Below, in pieces: positions 1 to 9,173 of a stretch of DNA of 64,000 nt. The position numbers and the translations under genes are program-made. Source of the stretch: Candidatus Ideonella esbjergensis (lineage in GTDB: Bacteria; Pseudomonadota; Gammaproteobacteria; Burkholderiales; Burkholderiaceae_C); the NCBI GenBank assembly GCA_016710065.1, contig JADJLP010000001.1, positions 1,657,001-1,721,000 of the forward strand, read 5' to 3'. The notes beneath the pieces were generated by a model. The model was not told where the DNA came from. It saw only the letters and a list, made by a program, of their open reading frames with translations, and did no database searches. Position 1 is the stretch's first letter. Each line of letters starts with the position of its first letter.

Positions 1-57
1 GAAGGCGAGGGGAAAGCCACGCGCAAGGGCGGCTTGAAGCCCAAGGGAAAAGTCTGA
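1..57 (+). CDS. C-terminal tail of a protein cut by the window edge
   Basis: The first frame is open from base 1 to a TGA at 55-57. It encodes 18 residues rich in Lys, Gly and Arg and ends in Gly-Lys-Val. The basic tail could belong to a nucleic-acid-binding protein, but it is too short to assign. No terminator hairpin is obvious just after it. Confidence 0.45.
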   Translation, partial: EGEGKATRKGGLKPKGKV

Positions 58-807
58 CTCGTTTCGTCCAACTTGTGCAACGGAGCTGGCTCGCCAATGG
101 GCGTGATCGGCAGCTCGCATGGGCAAGCAAGATGGGCAAACCAAGTTGCAGCACGCCAATGATGCGCACGCTCGCGATAGCGATCCACTTAGCTGCCCGG
201 TTTGGCTTTGGCTGACTGCGATGCAGCGGTTGCTGCCGGTCGCCTCCGCCCGCTGAACTCACGGTGTCAGCCAGGAAGCCGACATTCGACCTTCAACGAC
301 CGTGCCGAACCAGCGACCGGTTCCAAAGTAATGCAGACATCGCCCGGCACCTGCGCATTGCGCGCACTGCGAATGCCCGATGACCAGTGGCACTAAGGGG
401 CGCTACCGACCCAGTGCCGTTGTCCAAACCTTTCATTGCCCTGCCGCATAGCGGTCACTGAACAGGGCAATTCCCAAAGGAGGCCTCTTTCGAAAGCTCA
501 CACATTTGGCACGAGTTCTACATCGTTGAGTCAATCCGCCTCTGAAGAGCCGCTCTTCCAAGCAAGCGGGATCCGCGCCCGACCATCCTTGCTCACATCC
601 TGACGAAACCCTTAGAAGCGCGGCGGATGCGATGCCTGCCCCAACTCGCCTGCAGTCTGCTACCGGCATCTACGCTGACCGGTGATAGTTGTTTGCCAGA
701 CCGACATGGCCAGGTGCACAGTCCAGAACACTCGCCGTCGCACGTCTGGAAGTTCGGGAATCCGCCAGCCATGGCGGCAGGCACGAGCAGAAAGCCGGTT
801 CACGCCC
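58..807. other. About 750 bp without a convincing gene
   Basis: Several short open frames exist on both strands, but they overlap one another, lack ribosome binding sites and look like shadows of GC-rich sequence. I see no clear hairpin, promoter or repeat. The stretch separates the tail of an upstream plus-strand gene from the end of the minus-strand catabolic operon. Confidence 0.5.
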
Positions 808-1479
808 CTATCCTGTGATTCGCTCCAACTGGTACCCAACACCCCGAGAAGAGCGAATTCGAACCGGACCCGACTCAATCTTCTTTCTCAGGCGATGAAC
901 ATAGACCTCGATCGTGTTTGTCGTGACCTCTTCGCCCCATCCGAACATGATCTCGGCCATGCGGTCCTTGCTCACAAAACGACCTCGACGGCTGATGAGG
1001 ATCTCCAGCAAGGAGAGTTCCCGGCGGGACAATTGAACCTGTTGTCCCTCGATGAAGACGGTCCTTTCAGCCGTGTCGAACTTCAATGGGCCGTGTCGAA
1101 TCAGGTTGCTTGCGCTGCCCATGGCGCGGCGAGTCCAGGCCCGAACGCGAGCGCGGATCTCCGAAAAGTCCACCGGCACGCCGACGCAGTCATCGCTGCC
1201 ACGGTCCAGGGCTGCTGCGCGTTCTGCCGGATTCTCTGAAATCGCAAGAGACAAGATGGGCGTCTGTATTGCCTTGGCTCGAAGCCTGCCAATCATTGTC
1301 GGGCCCGGGGGTGCCCCAAGCCGAAGGTCCACAACCGCAAAGTCGAATGGTGACGACAGCAAAGCGCCCGCCGTCGCCTCTTCGGATGCGACTTGATCGC
1401 AGGCGTGGCCGTCGGCCCGCAATGCTTGCGCGAGTTCGACCGAAGAATCTTCGGCCCGAACAGCAATGAGTATTCGCAT
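808..1479 (-). CDS. OmpR-family response regulator with degenerate receiver
   Basis: A 223-residue protein with an N-terminal receiver domain (about 1-115) and a C-terminal OmpR-type winged helix (about 130-220) ending in the usual R-x-x-R-G-x-G-Y hairpin. The start at 1479 (Met-Arg-Ile-Leu) fits the first receiver strand better than upstream codons. Asp51 sits at the phospho-acceptor position. The N-terminal acidic pair is not in its usual place, the conserved Thr/Ser is replaced and the conserved Lys is a Val (Gly-Val-Pro-Val), so phosphorylation-dependent switching is doubtful. It lies 38 bp downstream of the acyl-CoA ligase gene on the same strand and no kinase is adjacent. A role in controlling the catabolic operon is inferred only from position. 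Confidence 0.85.
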   Translation of the reverse strand: MRILIAVRAEDSSVELAQALRADGHACDQVASEEATAGALLSSPFDFAVVDLRLGAPPGPTMIGRLRAKAIQTPILSLAISENPAERAAALDRGSDDCVGVPVDFSEIRARVRAWTRRAMGSASNLIRHGPLKFDTAERTVFIEGQQVQLSRRELSLLEILISRRGRFVSKDRMAEIMFGWGEEVTTNTIEVYVHRLRKKIESGPVRIRSSRGVGYQLERITG

Positions 1480-1517
1480 TGGGTAATAACGATGGGGCCG
1501 AGCGAGCGCCAAGCGTG

Positions 1518-3161
1518 CTACGGGCGCTCGTACTTCTCGCGCAACAGCTTCTTGTTGAGCTTGCCCACACTGGTCTTTTCGATGGCATCAACGAAAAGCA
1601 CCGTGCTCGGCACGGCGTACTTAGAAATGGTGCCGGCCGCGGCGAACGCACTCAAATGATCCTGAATCGCCTTGGGGTCTGCGGCACATCCCGCCTTCAA
1701 GACGACCAAGGCCAAGGGGCGTTCGCCCCACTTCGCGTCCTTCACGCCGATGACAGCGGCTTCGCTGACCGCCTCGTGCCTTGAAATCAGGCTTTCCACT
1801 TCCAACGACGAAACCCATTCTCCGCCGGTCTTGATCACGTCCTTGATGCGGTCGGTCACCTGAACATAACCATCGCCATCGATCACACCGATGTCGTTGG
1901 TATGCAGATACCCACCGCCCCAGAGGTCCTCTGACGCTGCCTCGTTCTTGTAGTAGCCCTGGGTCAACCACGGCGCGCGAACAACGATCTCCCCGGGAGA
2001 CCTTCCGTCGTGCGGTACGTCGCGCATTTCAGGATCCACGATGCGCAGGTCGACCAGGGGCACAGGCAAACCGGTCTTGGCTCTTGTGGCAAGTTCCCTG
2101 GCCGCGTCGCCCATCAACGATGTCTTGACCTGCGCCAGGGTCAATATCGGGCAGGTTTCGGACATGCCGTAGCCTGTGAAGACGTCGATGCCGCGCTGCA
2201 CGGCAGCCTGCGCCAGCCCTTGAGGCAATGCCGAGCCGCCGATGATCACCTTCCAGCGCGACAGGTCCGTCGCAGGCGACACCGAACTGGACAGCAGCAT
2301 GTGCAGGATGGTCGGCACGCAGTGCGAAAACGTGACCTTCTCCTGTTCAATGGTTCTCAGCAGGCTGTCTGGTACGTAGCGGCCCGGATACACTTGCTTC
2401 AGGCCCATGAGGGTCGCGATGTAGGGCATGCCCCAGGCGTGCACATGGAACATCGGGGTGATGGGCATGTACACATCGTCGCGGTGGATCCGGCCCTGGT
2501 GGGGTGCACTGGTCAGCGCCCCCATGGTGGCCAAACTGTGCAGCACCAGTTGCCTGTGGCTGAAGTACACGCCCTTGGGCGCACCGGTGGTTCCCGTGGT
2601 GTAAAAGGTCGTCGCCCGCGTGTTCTCGTCGAAGTCCGGGAACTCATGGTCCGGCGAGGCTGCCTCGAGCATGGCCTCGTACTCGGCCACGAACCCTGCG
2701 GGCAGATCTCGGGCGGCGTCGTCGTTCAACAGCACGAAGACCTTGGCGAACTCGAGCTGGTCCCGGATCGACTCGAGCACAGGAAGGAACTCGGCGTTGA
2801 CCAGCAAGGCCTTCGCGCCGCAGTGGTTGAGGGTGTAGACGATCTGCTCCGGTGAAAGACGTACGTTCACCGTCATCAGCACGGCGCCGATCATCGGTAT
2901 GGCGAAGTAGCTCTCCAGGTAGCGGTGGCTGTCCCAGTCCATGACGGCCACCGTGTCGCCGCGAGAAATGCCTATCGTGTCGAGGGCGCTGCCCAGCCGC
3001 CCGATGCGTTGGCGCAGTTCACGATAGGTGTATCGCTTCAACTCGCGGAAGACAATTTCCTGTGTTGGCGCCACGGCGAGCGGCGTGTGCAACAACTGCT
3101 TGATCAGCAGCGGGTAGGCGTACGCCGATGCCGTACGTTGGATCAGAGATTCGTCTTGCAC
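1518..3161 (-). CDS. Acyl-CoA ligase, medium/long-chain type (AlkK-like)
   Basis: A 547-residue adenylate-forming enzyme that would activate a fatty or related carboxylic acid with ATP and CoA. It carries the P-loop-like motif T-T-G-T-T-G-A-P-K-G, a G-Y-G-M-S-E-T motif, the L-H-T-N-D-I-G motif, the hinge region D-R-I-K-D and a C-terminal K-T-S-V-G-K-L with the catalytic Lys. Length and N-terminus resemble AlkK (about 546 residues), which acts on medium-chain acids; the real chain-length range cannot be read here. It is the next-to-last gene of the minus-strand catabolic operon, 209 bp after etfA, a gap large enough to hold its own promoter. It is intact, unlike the second acyl-CoA synthetase at the head of the operon. 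Confidence 0.92.
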   Translation of the reverse strand: MQDESLIQRTASAYAYPLLIKQLLHTPLAVAPTQEIVFRELKRYTYRELRQRIGRLGSALDTIGISRGDTVAVMDWDSHRYLESYFAIPMIGAVLMTVNVRLSPEQIVYTLNHCGAKALLVNAEFLPVLESIRDQLEFAKVFVLLNDDAARDLPAGFVAEYEAMLEAASPDHEFPDFDENTRATTFYTTGTTGAPKGVYFSHRQLVLHSLATMGALTSAPHQGRIHRDDVYMPITPMFHVHAWGMPYIATLMGLKQVYPGRYVPDSLLRTIEQEKVTFSHCVPTILHMLLSSSVSPATDLSRWKVIIGGSALPQGLAQAAVQRGIDVFTGYGMSETCPILTLAQVKTSLMGDAARELATRAKTGLPVPLVDLRIVDPEMRDVPHDGRSPGEIVVRAPWLTQGYYKNEAASEDLWGGGYLHTNDIGVIDGDGYVQVTDRIKDVIKTGGEWVSSLEVESLISRHEAVSEAAVIGVKDAKWGERPLALVVLKAGCAADPKAIQDHLSAFAAAGTISKYAVPSTVLFVDAIEKTSVGKLNKKLLREKYERP

Positions 3162-3370
3162 TTCAAACTCCTTGTTTTGCCCTTGGGCCGACCGAAGGAT
3201 GCGGCAGGCTGGTATGCGTCAAACGGCGCGCTCTTTGACGGATTGATCATCGAAGCGTTCAGCAGCAAAGCGGCGCGCTCATCGAAGGGCTGGAGCGAGC
3301 CTGGACCAGGATCGCTCCGCCGACGCAACATCCACAGGCAGGCTCGCAGCAAGGCCATGTCGACTTCGAC

Positions 3371-4300
3371 CTACAGTGCCTTGACGAACTCGGGCACGGC
3401 GACAAACAGGTCCGCCTCAATCCCATAGTCGGCGACGCTGAAAATGGGGGCTTCGGGGTCCTTGTTAATGGCGACGATGACCTTGCTGTCCTTCATGCCG
3501 GCCAGGTGCTGGATCGCGCCCGAAATGCCGCAGGCGATGTAGAGCTGAGGGGCAACGATTTTTCCGGTTTGACCTACCTGCCAGTCATTGGGCGCATAGC
3601 CCGCATCCACCGCAGCGCGGCTCGCGCCCAAGGCGGCGCCCAGTTTGTCGGCCAATGGGGTCAGCACGTCGCTGAACTTGTCGCTCGAACCCATGGCGCG
3701 CCCGCCCGAGACGATGATCTTGGCCGCCGTCAGCTCAGGCCTGTCGCTCTTGGCGATCTCTCGCCCGATGAATTTGCTGCCCGACTCGATGGCGACGGCG
3801 GTCACGGTCCTGATCTCTGCCGAACCGCCTTCTGCCTGTGCGGGATCGAAGCCTGTGGTTCGTACCGTGATCACCTTGACCGCGTCCAGGCTCTGCACGG
3901 TGGCGATGGCATTGCCCGCATAAACCGGCCGCTCGAAGGTGTCGTGCGCGAGCACCTTGGTCACATCGCTGATCTGGGCCACATCCAGCGCTGCAGCCAC
4001 ACGCGGCGCGACGTTCTTGCCGTGGGACGTCGACGCGAAGAGGATGTGGCTGTACCCGTCGGCCACGGCCAGCACCTGGGCTGCGATGGCCTCTGCGAGC
4101 TGGTCTGCCAGCCCCTCGGTATCGGCAAGGATCACTTGGTTGACCCCCGAAATCCGGGCGGCGGCCTGGGCGGCGGCTTCGGCATGAGCCCCGGCGACCA
4201 GGACGTGGACGGCGCCCAGCGCTGCCGCCGCGGTCACCGTGTTCAGCGTGGCGGGACGGATGGACGTGTTGTCGTGTTCTGCGATGACAAGTGCGGTCAT
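3371..4300 (-). CDS. etfA: Electron transfer flavoprotein, alpha subunit
   Basis: A 309-residue ETF alpha subunit. The C-terminal FAD-binding half (about 190-309) has the family signature around Pro-Gln-Leu-Tyr-Ile-Ala-Cys-Gly-Ile-Ser-Gly and an Asn-Lys-Asp-Pro-Glu-Ala-Pro-Ile-Phe segment. It pairs with EtfB (6086-6835) to take electrons from acyl-CoA dehydrogenase and hand them to ETF-ubiquinone oxidoreductase (4355-6037). The order etfB, ETF-QO, etfA is unusual because etfA and etfB are most often adjacent. It starts 54 bp after the ETF-QO stop, consistent with one transcript. The protein is cytoplasmic. Confidence 0.96.
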   Translation of the reverse strand: MTALVIAEHDNTSIRPATLNTVTAAAALGAVHVLVAGAHAEAAAQAAARISGVNQVILADTEGLADQLAEAIAAQVLAVADGYSHILFASTSHGKNVAPRVAAALDVAQISDVTKVLAHDTFERPVYAGNAIATVQSLDAVKVITVRTTGFDPAQAEGGSAEIRTVTAVAIESGSKFIGREIAKSDRPELTAAKIIVSGGRAMGSSDKFSDVLTPLADKLGAALGASRAAVDAGYAPNDWQVGQTGKIVAPQLYIACGISGAIQHLAGMKDSKVIVAINKDPEAPIFSVADYGIEADLFVAVPEFVKAL

Positions 4301-4354
4301 GTCTTTTCCTGGTGTTCGAATCCGGCGGTGCAGCGGCGGCCCCGACCTGACGCC

Positions 4355-6037
4355 CTACATCCCTGCATAGTTCGGCCCCCCGCCACCCTCTGGGGTGACC
4401 CAGACGATGTTCTGCGTCGGGTCCTTGATGTCGCAGGTCTTGCAGTGCACGCAGTTCTGGGCATTGATCACCAGCCGGTCCTTCCCGTCTTCGTGCACGA
4501 ACTCGTACACGCCTGCTGGGCAATAGCGGCTTTCCGGCCCTGCAAACCGGGCCAGGTTCACGCGCACGGCCACGCCGGGGTCTTTGAGGGTCAGGTGCGC
4601 CGGTTGGTCTTCCTCGTGGTTGGTGTTCGACACGAACACCGACGACAGGCGGTCGAAGGTCAGGCTGCCATCGGGCTTCGGATACTCGATGCGCGCGCTC
4701 CGGGCTGCGGGTTGCAGCCGCGTGTGGTCGGCCACCTGGTTGTGCAAGGTCCAGGGCGGCACGGGTACGCCCAGCTTGGGCAGCAACCACTGCTCGACGC
4801 CCGTCATGAACGTGCCGGTCCAGAAGCCCTTCTTGAACCAGGGTTTGAAGTTCTTGCTGCGCCGCAATTCGTCCGCCAGCCAGCTGCCTTCAAACGCCTG
4901 GGGATAGGCCGACAACTCATCGCGCTGGCGCCCAAGCTCCATGGCATCGAAGGCCGCCGAAGCGGCAAGCGTGCCCGACTTGATGGCGGCATGGCTTCCC
5001 TTGATGCGCGCGGCATTCATGAATCCGGCCTCGCAACCCACCAGCGCACCACCGGGAAACACGAGCTTGGGAAGTGCGTTGATGCCCCCGTTGTTGATGG
5101 CGCGCGCGCCGTAGCCGATGCGCTTGCCGCCTTCGAGGATGCTGCGGACGCGCGGGTGGGTTTTCCAGCGCTGCATCTCCTCGAACGGGCTCAGCCAGGC
5201 ATTGCGGTAGTCCAGGCCCACCACCATGCCCAGCGTGGCCCGGCCGCCCTCCAGGTGATAGAGGAAGCCGCCCCCGAAGCTGTCGCGGTCCATCGGCCAA
5301 CCGGCCGTGTGGATCACCCGGCCCGGGTCGGCCTGTGCGGGGTCCAGTTCCCACAGCTCCTTGATGCCAATCGCGTAGCTGGGGACGTCGCGTCCGTCCG
5401 CGAGCCCGTAGCGCGCGATGACCTGCCGCCCCAAATGGCCTCGCGCGCCCTCGGCAAGAATCGTGTAGCGGCCATGCAGCGCCATGCCAAGCTGGAAGCC
5501 TGCGTGGGGTTCGCCATCTTTGCCTATGCCCATGTCGCCGGTGGCCACACCCGCGACGGCGCCTTGCTCGTCGTACAGCAATTCGGCGGCGGCAAAGCCA
5601 GGAAAGATCTCCACCCCCAAAGCGGCAGCCTGTTCCCCCAGCCACCGCGTGACCGCACCCAGGCTGACCACATAGTTGCCCTGGTTGTGCATGGACGCGG
5701 GCACCAGGGCATCGGGCGTGCGCCAAGCCCGGCTTTCCGAAAGGATCAGCACATCGTCGCCGGTGACCGCTTGGTTCAGCGGGGCACCGCGCTCCTTCCA
5801 GTCGGGAAACAACTCGGTCAGGGCCCGCGGGTCCATCACGGCGCCAGACAGGATGTGCGCGCCAGGCTCGGACCCCTTCTCCAGCACGACCACCGAGGTC
5901 TCCTTGCCGGAGTTCGCAGCCAATTGCTTCAACCGTATGGCGCAGGCTAGACCGGCTGGCCCACCGCCAACGATGACCACGTCATAGTCCATCGACTCGC
6001 GGGGACCGTACCGCTCCAGAATTTCGGTTCGCTGCAT
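4355..6037 (-). CDS. Electron transfer flavoprotein-ubiquinone oxidoreductase
   Basis: A 560-residue membrane-associated flavoprotein that passes electrons from reduced ETF to ubiquinone. The N-terminal Rossmann motif V-V-I-V-G-G-G-P-A-G-L binds FAD. The C-terminus carries a ferredoxin-like cluster motif, C-V-H-C-K-T-C-D-I-K-D-P, with an upstream Cys in a Tyr-Cys-Pro-Ala-Gly context, giving the four ligands of the 4Fe-4S centre. Length is normal for the family. The start at 6037 keeps a short leader typical of bacterial members. It sits between etfB and etfA, so all three carriers are made from one operon and the dehydrogenase encoded nearby has a dedicated route to the quinone pool. Confidence 0.96.
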   Translation of the reverse strand: MQRTEILERYGPRESMDYDVVIVGGGPAGLACAIRLKQLAANSGKETSVVVLEKGSEPGAHILSGAVMDPRALTELFPDWKERGAPLNQAVTGDDVLILSESRAWRTPDALVPASMHNQGNYVVSLGAVTRWLGEQAAALGVEIFPGFAAAELLYDEQGAVAGVATGDMGIGKDGEPHAGFQLGMALHGRYTILAEGARGHLGRQVIARYGLADGRDVPSYAIGIKELWELDPAQADPGRVIHTAGWPMDRDSFGGGFLYHLEGGRATLGMVVGLDYRNAWLSPFEEMQRWKTHPRVRSILEGGKRIGYGARAINNGGINALPKLVFPGGALVGCEAGFMNAARIKGSHAAIKSGTLAASAAFDAMELGRQRDELSAYPQAFEGSWLADELRRSKNFKPWFKKGFWTGTFMTGVEQWLLPKLGVPVPPWTLHNQVADHTRLQPAARSARIEYPKPDGSLTFDRLSSVFVSNTNHEEDQPAHLTLKDPGVAVRVNLARFAGPESRYCPAGVYEFVHEDGKDRLVINAQNCVHCKTCDIKDPTQNIVWVTPEGGGGPNYAGM

Positions 6038-6085
6038 GGCTGCGTGGCTGAGCTAGGGGTTCAAAGCTGTGATCGCGTTGTCCGC

Positions 6086-6835
6086 TCAGATCACCTTGGC
6101 CTCGTTCTTCAGCTTGTCCACCAGCGCCGCCACGTCCGCCAACTTCACGCCGGCGCCGCGGCGAGGTGGCTCTTCGACCTTGAGCGTGCGGATGCGCGGC
6201 GTCACATCGACACCCAGGTCTGAGGGCTTCAGCGTCTGCAACGGCTTCTTCTTGGCCTTCATGATGTTGGGCAAGGTCACGTACCGCGGTTCGTTCAGGC
6301 GCAGGTCCGTGGTGATCACGGCCGGCATGTCCAATTGCAGAATCTCGAGACCCCCGTCCACCTCTCGCGTGACCGTGGCTTTGCCATCCACCACGTCGAC
6401 CTTGCTGGCGAAGGTCGCTTGCGGCAGCCCGGCGAGTGCGGCGAGCATCTGTCCGGTCTGGTTGCAGTCGTCGTCGATGGCCTGCTTCCCAAGGATCACC
6501 AGGGAGGGCTTCTCCGTGTCTACCAAGGCTTTGAGCAACTTGGCCACGGCCAGGGGCTGCAGTTCCTCGGCACACTCGACAAGAATGGCTCGATCAGCAC
6601 CCATCGCCATGGCGGTGCGCAGCGTCTCCTGGCATGGGGTGACCCCACAAGAGACGGCCACCACTTCGGTGGCGATGCCTTTCTCCTTCAGCCTGACGGC
6701 CTCTTCGACCGCAATCTCGTCGAAGGGGTTCATGCTGAGCTTGACGCCAGCCAGATCGACTCCGCTTCCGTCGGGCTTGACCCGCGGCTTGACGTTGTAG
6801 TCCAGCACGCGCTTGACCGCCACGAGGACCTTCAT
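6086..6835 (-). CDS. etfB: Electron transfer flavoprotein, beta subunit
   Basis: A 249-residue ETF beta subunit starting Met-Lys-Val-Leu-Val-Ala-Val-Lys-Arg-Val, the standard family N-terminus, with the later Gln-Ala-Ile-Asp-Asp-Asp AMP-binding region and the Ala-Lys-Lys-Lys-Pro recognition-loop segment. It forms the heterodimer with EtfA. The ATG overlaps the stop of the MaoC hydratase gene by four bases (ATGA), showing translational coupling in the same operon. An in-frame extension to 6949 exists but lies inside the upstream gene and does not look like protein. Confidence 0.96.
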   Translation of the reverse strand: MKVLVAVKRVLDYNVKPRVKPDGSGVDLAGVKLSMNPFDEIAVEEAVRLKEKGIATEVVAVSCGVTPCQETLRTAMAMGADRAILVECAEELQPLAVAKLLKALVDTEKPSLVILGKQAIDDDCNQTGQMLAALAGLPQATFASKVDVVDGKATVTREVDGGLEILQLDMPAVITTDLRLNEPRYVTLPNIMKAKKKPLQTLKPSDLGVDVTPRIRTLKVEEPPRRGAGVKLADVAALVDKLKNEAKVI

Positions 6836-7311
6836 GCAGGGCTCCCGACAGCTTGGACAGCGGCCGCGACGGCCGCCTCGCGGCGGGCCGCGGACGTGGT
6901 CATGACCAGCGCCTCGCCCTCGATGACGACCTTGCCGGCAACGCGGCACACGGTGCTCAGCACGGCACGCGCCTTGGCTGGGTCCACCGACTGCACGGTC
7001 ACGGTGGCATGCACCGTGTCGCCGGGCCGCACAGGCGCGCGGAACTTCAGCTGCTGACCCATGTAGATGGTGCCGGGGCCGGGCAATCGATTGGCGACCG
7101 CGGCCGAGATGACGCTGGCCGTGAGAAAGCCGTGCGCGATGCGGCCTCCGAATGCCGTCCCCGCGGCAAACTCCTCGTTCACATGCACCGCGTTGTTGTC
7201 GCCAGACACGCCGGCAAACAGGACGATGTCCGCCTCGGTGATGGTCTTGGAGAAGGTGGCGTGCATGCCGGGACGGAGGTCCTCGATGTCGTAGCCATTC
7301 AGCTCGTTCAT
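6832..7311 (-). CDS. MaoC-family (R)-enoyl-CoA hydratase
   Basis: A 159-residue single hot-dog-fold hydratase. The hydratase-2 signature is present as S-G-D-N-N-A-V-H, placing the catalytic pair at Asp38 and His43; the usual Asn-Pro is Asn-Ala. Such enzymes add water to 2-enoyl-CoA to give (R)-3-hydroxyacyl-CoA and can feed either beta-oxidation or polyhydroxyalkanoate synthesis (PhaJ role). It lies 22 bp after the acyl-CoA dehydrogenase and overlaps etfB by 4 bp, so hydration directly follows dehydrogenation in gene order. The chosen start gives a conventional N-terminus; longer in-frame extensions upstream are out of character. Confidence 0.9.
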   Translation of the reverse strand: MNELNGYDIEDLRPGMHATFSKTITEADIVLFAGVSGDNNAVHVNEEFAAGTAFGGRIAHGFLTASVISAAVANRLPGPGTIYMGQQLKFRAPVRPGDTVHATVTVQSVDPAKARAVLSTVCRVAGKVVIEGEALVMTTSAARREAAVAAAVQAVGSPA

Positions 7312-7333
7312 GGTCTCGCCCTTTTTTGAATGG

Positions 7334-9115
7334 TCAGAACTGGTCCTGGTGCAAGCCCAGGGTGGACTCCGCGCCATGGGCGACGGCCTCGCACATGGCC
7401 GGGGCCTGCGAAAGCATGTGCCGCGCGAAGTGCAGGGCCGTGAGGCGCTTGGCCTGGAGAAAGTTCGCGTCGTCGACGTCGGCCCCGAGTTGAACCGTCG
7501 CGGCGTCGGCAGCACGGCACATCAGCCACCCGCCCGTCACGGTGCCCGCGAGCCAGAGGTAGGGCACCGCGCTGGCCGCAGCTTCACGGGCGTCGGAAGC
7601 CAGCAAACTGGCCGTCGCCTTGTTGAGTTCGTCCACGCCACGCTGCAGGGACTTTCCCAGGCTGGCCAGAACGGCGTCAGTCTGCCGTGCCAGCGCCGAT
7701 GCGTCCCCGCTCATCTGCCCGATGAGGCCGTACATCACCGCGCCCTGATCCCTGGACAACTTGCGCCCAATCAAGTCGTTGGCCTGGATACCGGTCGTGC
7801 CTTCGTAGATCGTCGTGATCCGGGCGTCTCGCTGGTGCTGGGCTGCGCCAGTCTCCTCGATGAAACCCATGCCGCCATGAACCTGGACGCCCGTGGCAGT
7901 GACCAGCTGGGCACCTTCCGTGCACCAGCCCTTGACGACCGGGATCAGCAAGTCGACAAGCTGCTGCGCGTGGCGGCGCTGGTCAACATCGACATGCCCG
8001 TGCGCCCTGTCCATCTGCCCGGCCGTGAAGTAGGCCAGGGCGCGTTGCGCTTCGGTGCGCGCCTTCATGTCCATCAGCATGCGGCGCACATCCGGATGGC
8101 CGATGATGGTGGCATTGACCTCGCCTTCGCGCCCCAGGGTCTTGCCCTGCACGCGGTCCAATGCATAGGCACGCGCCTGCTGGTAGGCCCGCTCGGAGAT
8201 GGCCACCCCCTCCAGGCCGACGTTCAGCCGGGCGTGGTTCATCATCGTGAACATGCAGGCCAGGCCATGGTTCTCCTCGCCCAGGAGCCAGCCCTTGGCG
8301 CCCGCACCCTCGCCGAAGCTCATCACCGCGGTGGCGCTGGCACGGATGCCCATCTTGTGCTCGATGGATGCGCACACCAGGTCATTGCGCTCGCCCAGGC
8401 TGCCGTCTTCCTTGACCAGAAACTTCGGCACCAGGAACAGCGAGAGTCCCTTGACCCCCGGCGGGGCGTCTGGCAGCCGGGCCAGCACGAGATGGACGAT
8501 GTTCTCGGCCATGTCGTGTTCACCCCAGGTGATGAAGATCTTGGTACCGCTGATGCGATAGTGGTCCCCCTGCGGCACCGCCTTGGTCCGCAACGCGGCC
8601 AGGTCGGAGCCGGCCTGGGGTTCCGTGAGGTTCATGGTTCCGGTCCATCGACCCGCCACCATGGGTGGCAGGTAGCACTGCATCAAGGCCTGCGTGCCGT
8701 GGTGGGTGATGGCCTCGACTGCGCCCAGGGTGAGCATCTGGCACAGAGAAAACGCCATGTTGGAGGACTTCCACATCTCCAGCACCGCGGTGGACAGCAA
8801 GGTGGGCATGCCCTGCCCACCGAACTTCGTGTCTGCCGGCATGCCATGCCAGCCGGCTTCGCAGAAGCTGGCGTAGGCTTGCCTGAAGCCGTCGGCCGTG
8901 CCGACGTGGCCGGCGTCCCAGCGGTTGCCTTGTCGGTCGCCGGGTTGGTTCAAGGGCGCCAGAACGTCGGTGGCGAACTTGCCCGCCTCGCCCAGGATGG
9001 CGTCCACCAGATCGGGGTCCACTTCCTCGTGGCCGGGCTGCTGAAGCACGGCGTCGAGTCCGCCGATTTCCTTCATCACAAACAGCATCTCGCGCGTGGG
9101 TGCGGCGTAGCTCAT
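7334..9115 (-). CDS. Acyl-CoA dehydrogenase (C-terminally extended, DmdC-like)
   Basis: A 593-residue flavin-dependent acyl-CoA dehydrogenase, longer than the roughly 380-residue classical enzymes because of an extra C-terminal acyl-CoA dehydrogenase-associated domain. The FAD-binding motif M-N-L-T-E-P-Q-A-G-S-D-L and the later G-G-M-G-F-I-E-E-T region with the expected catalytic Glu are present. Similar long enzymes oxidise fatty acyl-CoAs or methylthio-propionyl-CoA, so the substrate is open. The start at 9115 (Met-Ser-Tyr-Ala-Ala-Pro) removes a non-protein-like extension. It is 58 bp downstream of livM and next to maoC and the ETF genes, which are its electron acceptors. Confidence 0.94.
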   Translation of the reverse strand: MSYAAPTREMLFVMKEIGGLDAVLQQPGHEEVDPDLVDAILGEAGKFATDVLAPLNQPGDRQGNRWDAGHVGTADGFRQAYASFCEAGWHGMPADTKFGGQGMPTLLSTAVLEMWKSSNMAFSLCQMLTLGAVEAITHHGTQALMQCYLPPMVAGRWTGTMNLTEPQAGSDLAALRTKAVPQGDHYRISGTKIFITWGEHDMAENIVHLVLARLPDAPPGVKGLSLFLVPKFLVKEDGSLGERNDLVCASIEHKMGIRASATAVMSFGEGAGAKGWLLGEENHGLACMFTMMNHARLNVGLEGVAISERAYQQARAYALDRVQGKTLGREGEVNATIIGHPDVRRMLMDMKARTEAQRALAYFTAGQMDRAHGHVDVDQRRHAQQLVDLLIPVVKGWCTEGAQLVTATGVQVHGGMGFIEETGAAQHQRDARITTIYEGTTGIQANDLIGRKLSRDQGAVMYGLIGQMSGDASALARQTDAVLASLGKSLQRGVDELNKATASLLASDAREAAASAVPYLWLAGTVTGGWLMCRAADAATVQLGADVDDANFLQAKRLTALHFARHMLSQAPAMCEAVAHGAESTLGLHQDQF

Positions 9116-9173
9116 GGTCGGGTCCTTGGGGGTGTGTCGGAGGTTTCCGGGTGGCTGTTCGCGCCTGCGTGGA

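Noticed and set aside
3506..5950. Long plus-strand open frame of 814 codons opposite etfA and the ETF-ubiquinone oxidoreductase
   Set aside because: It is antisense to two clear genes, rich in His, Arg and Gly, and has no recognisable domain; a shadow of high-GC coding sequence.
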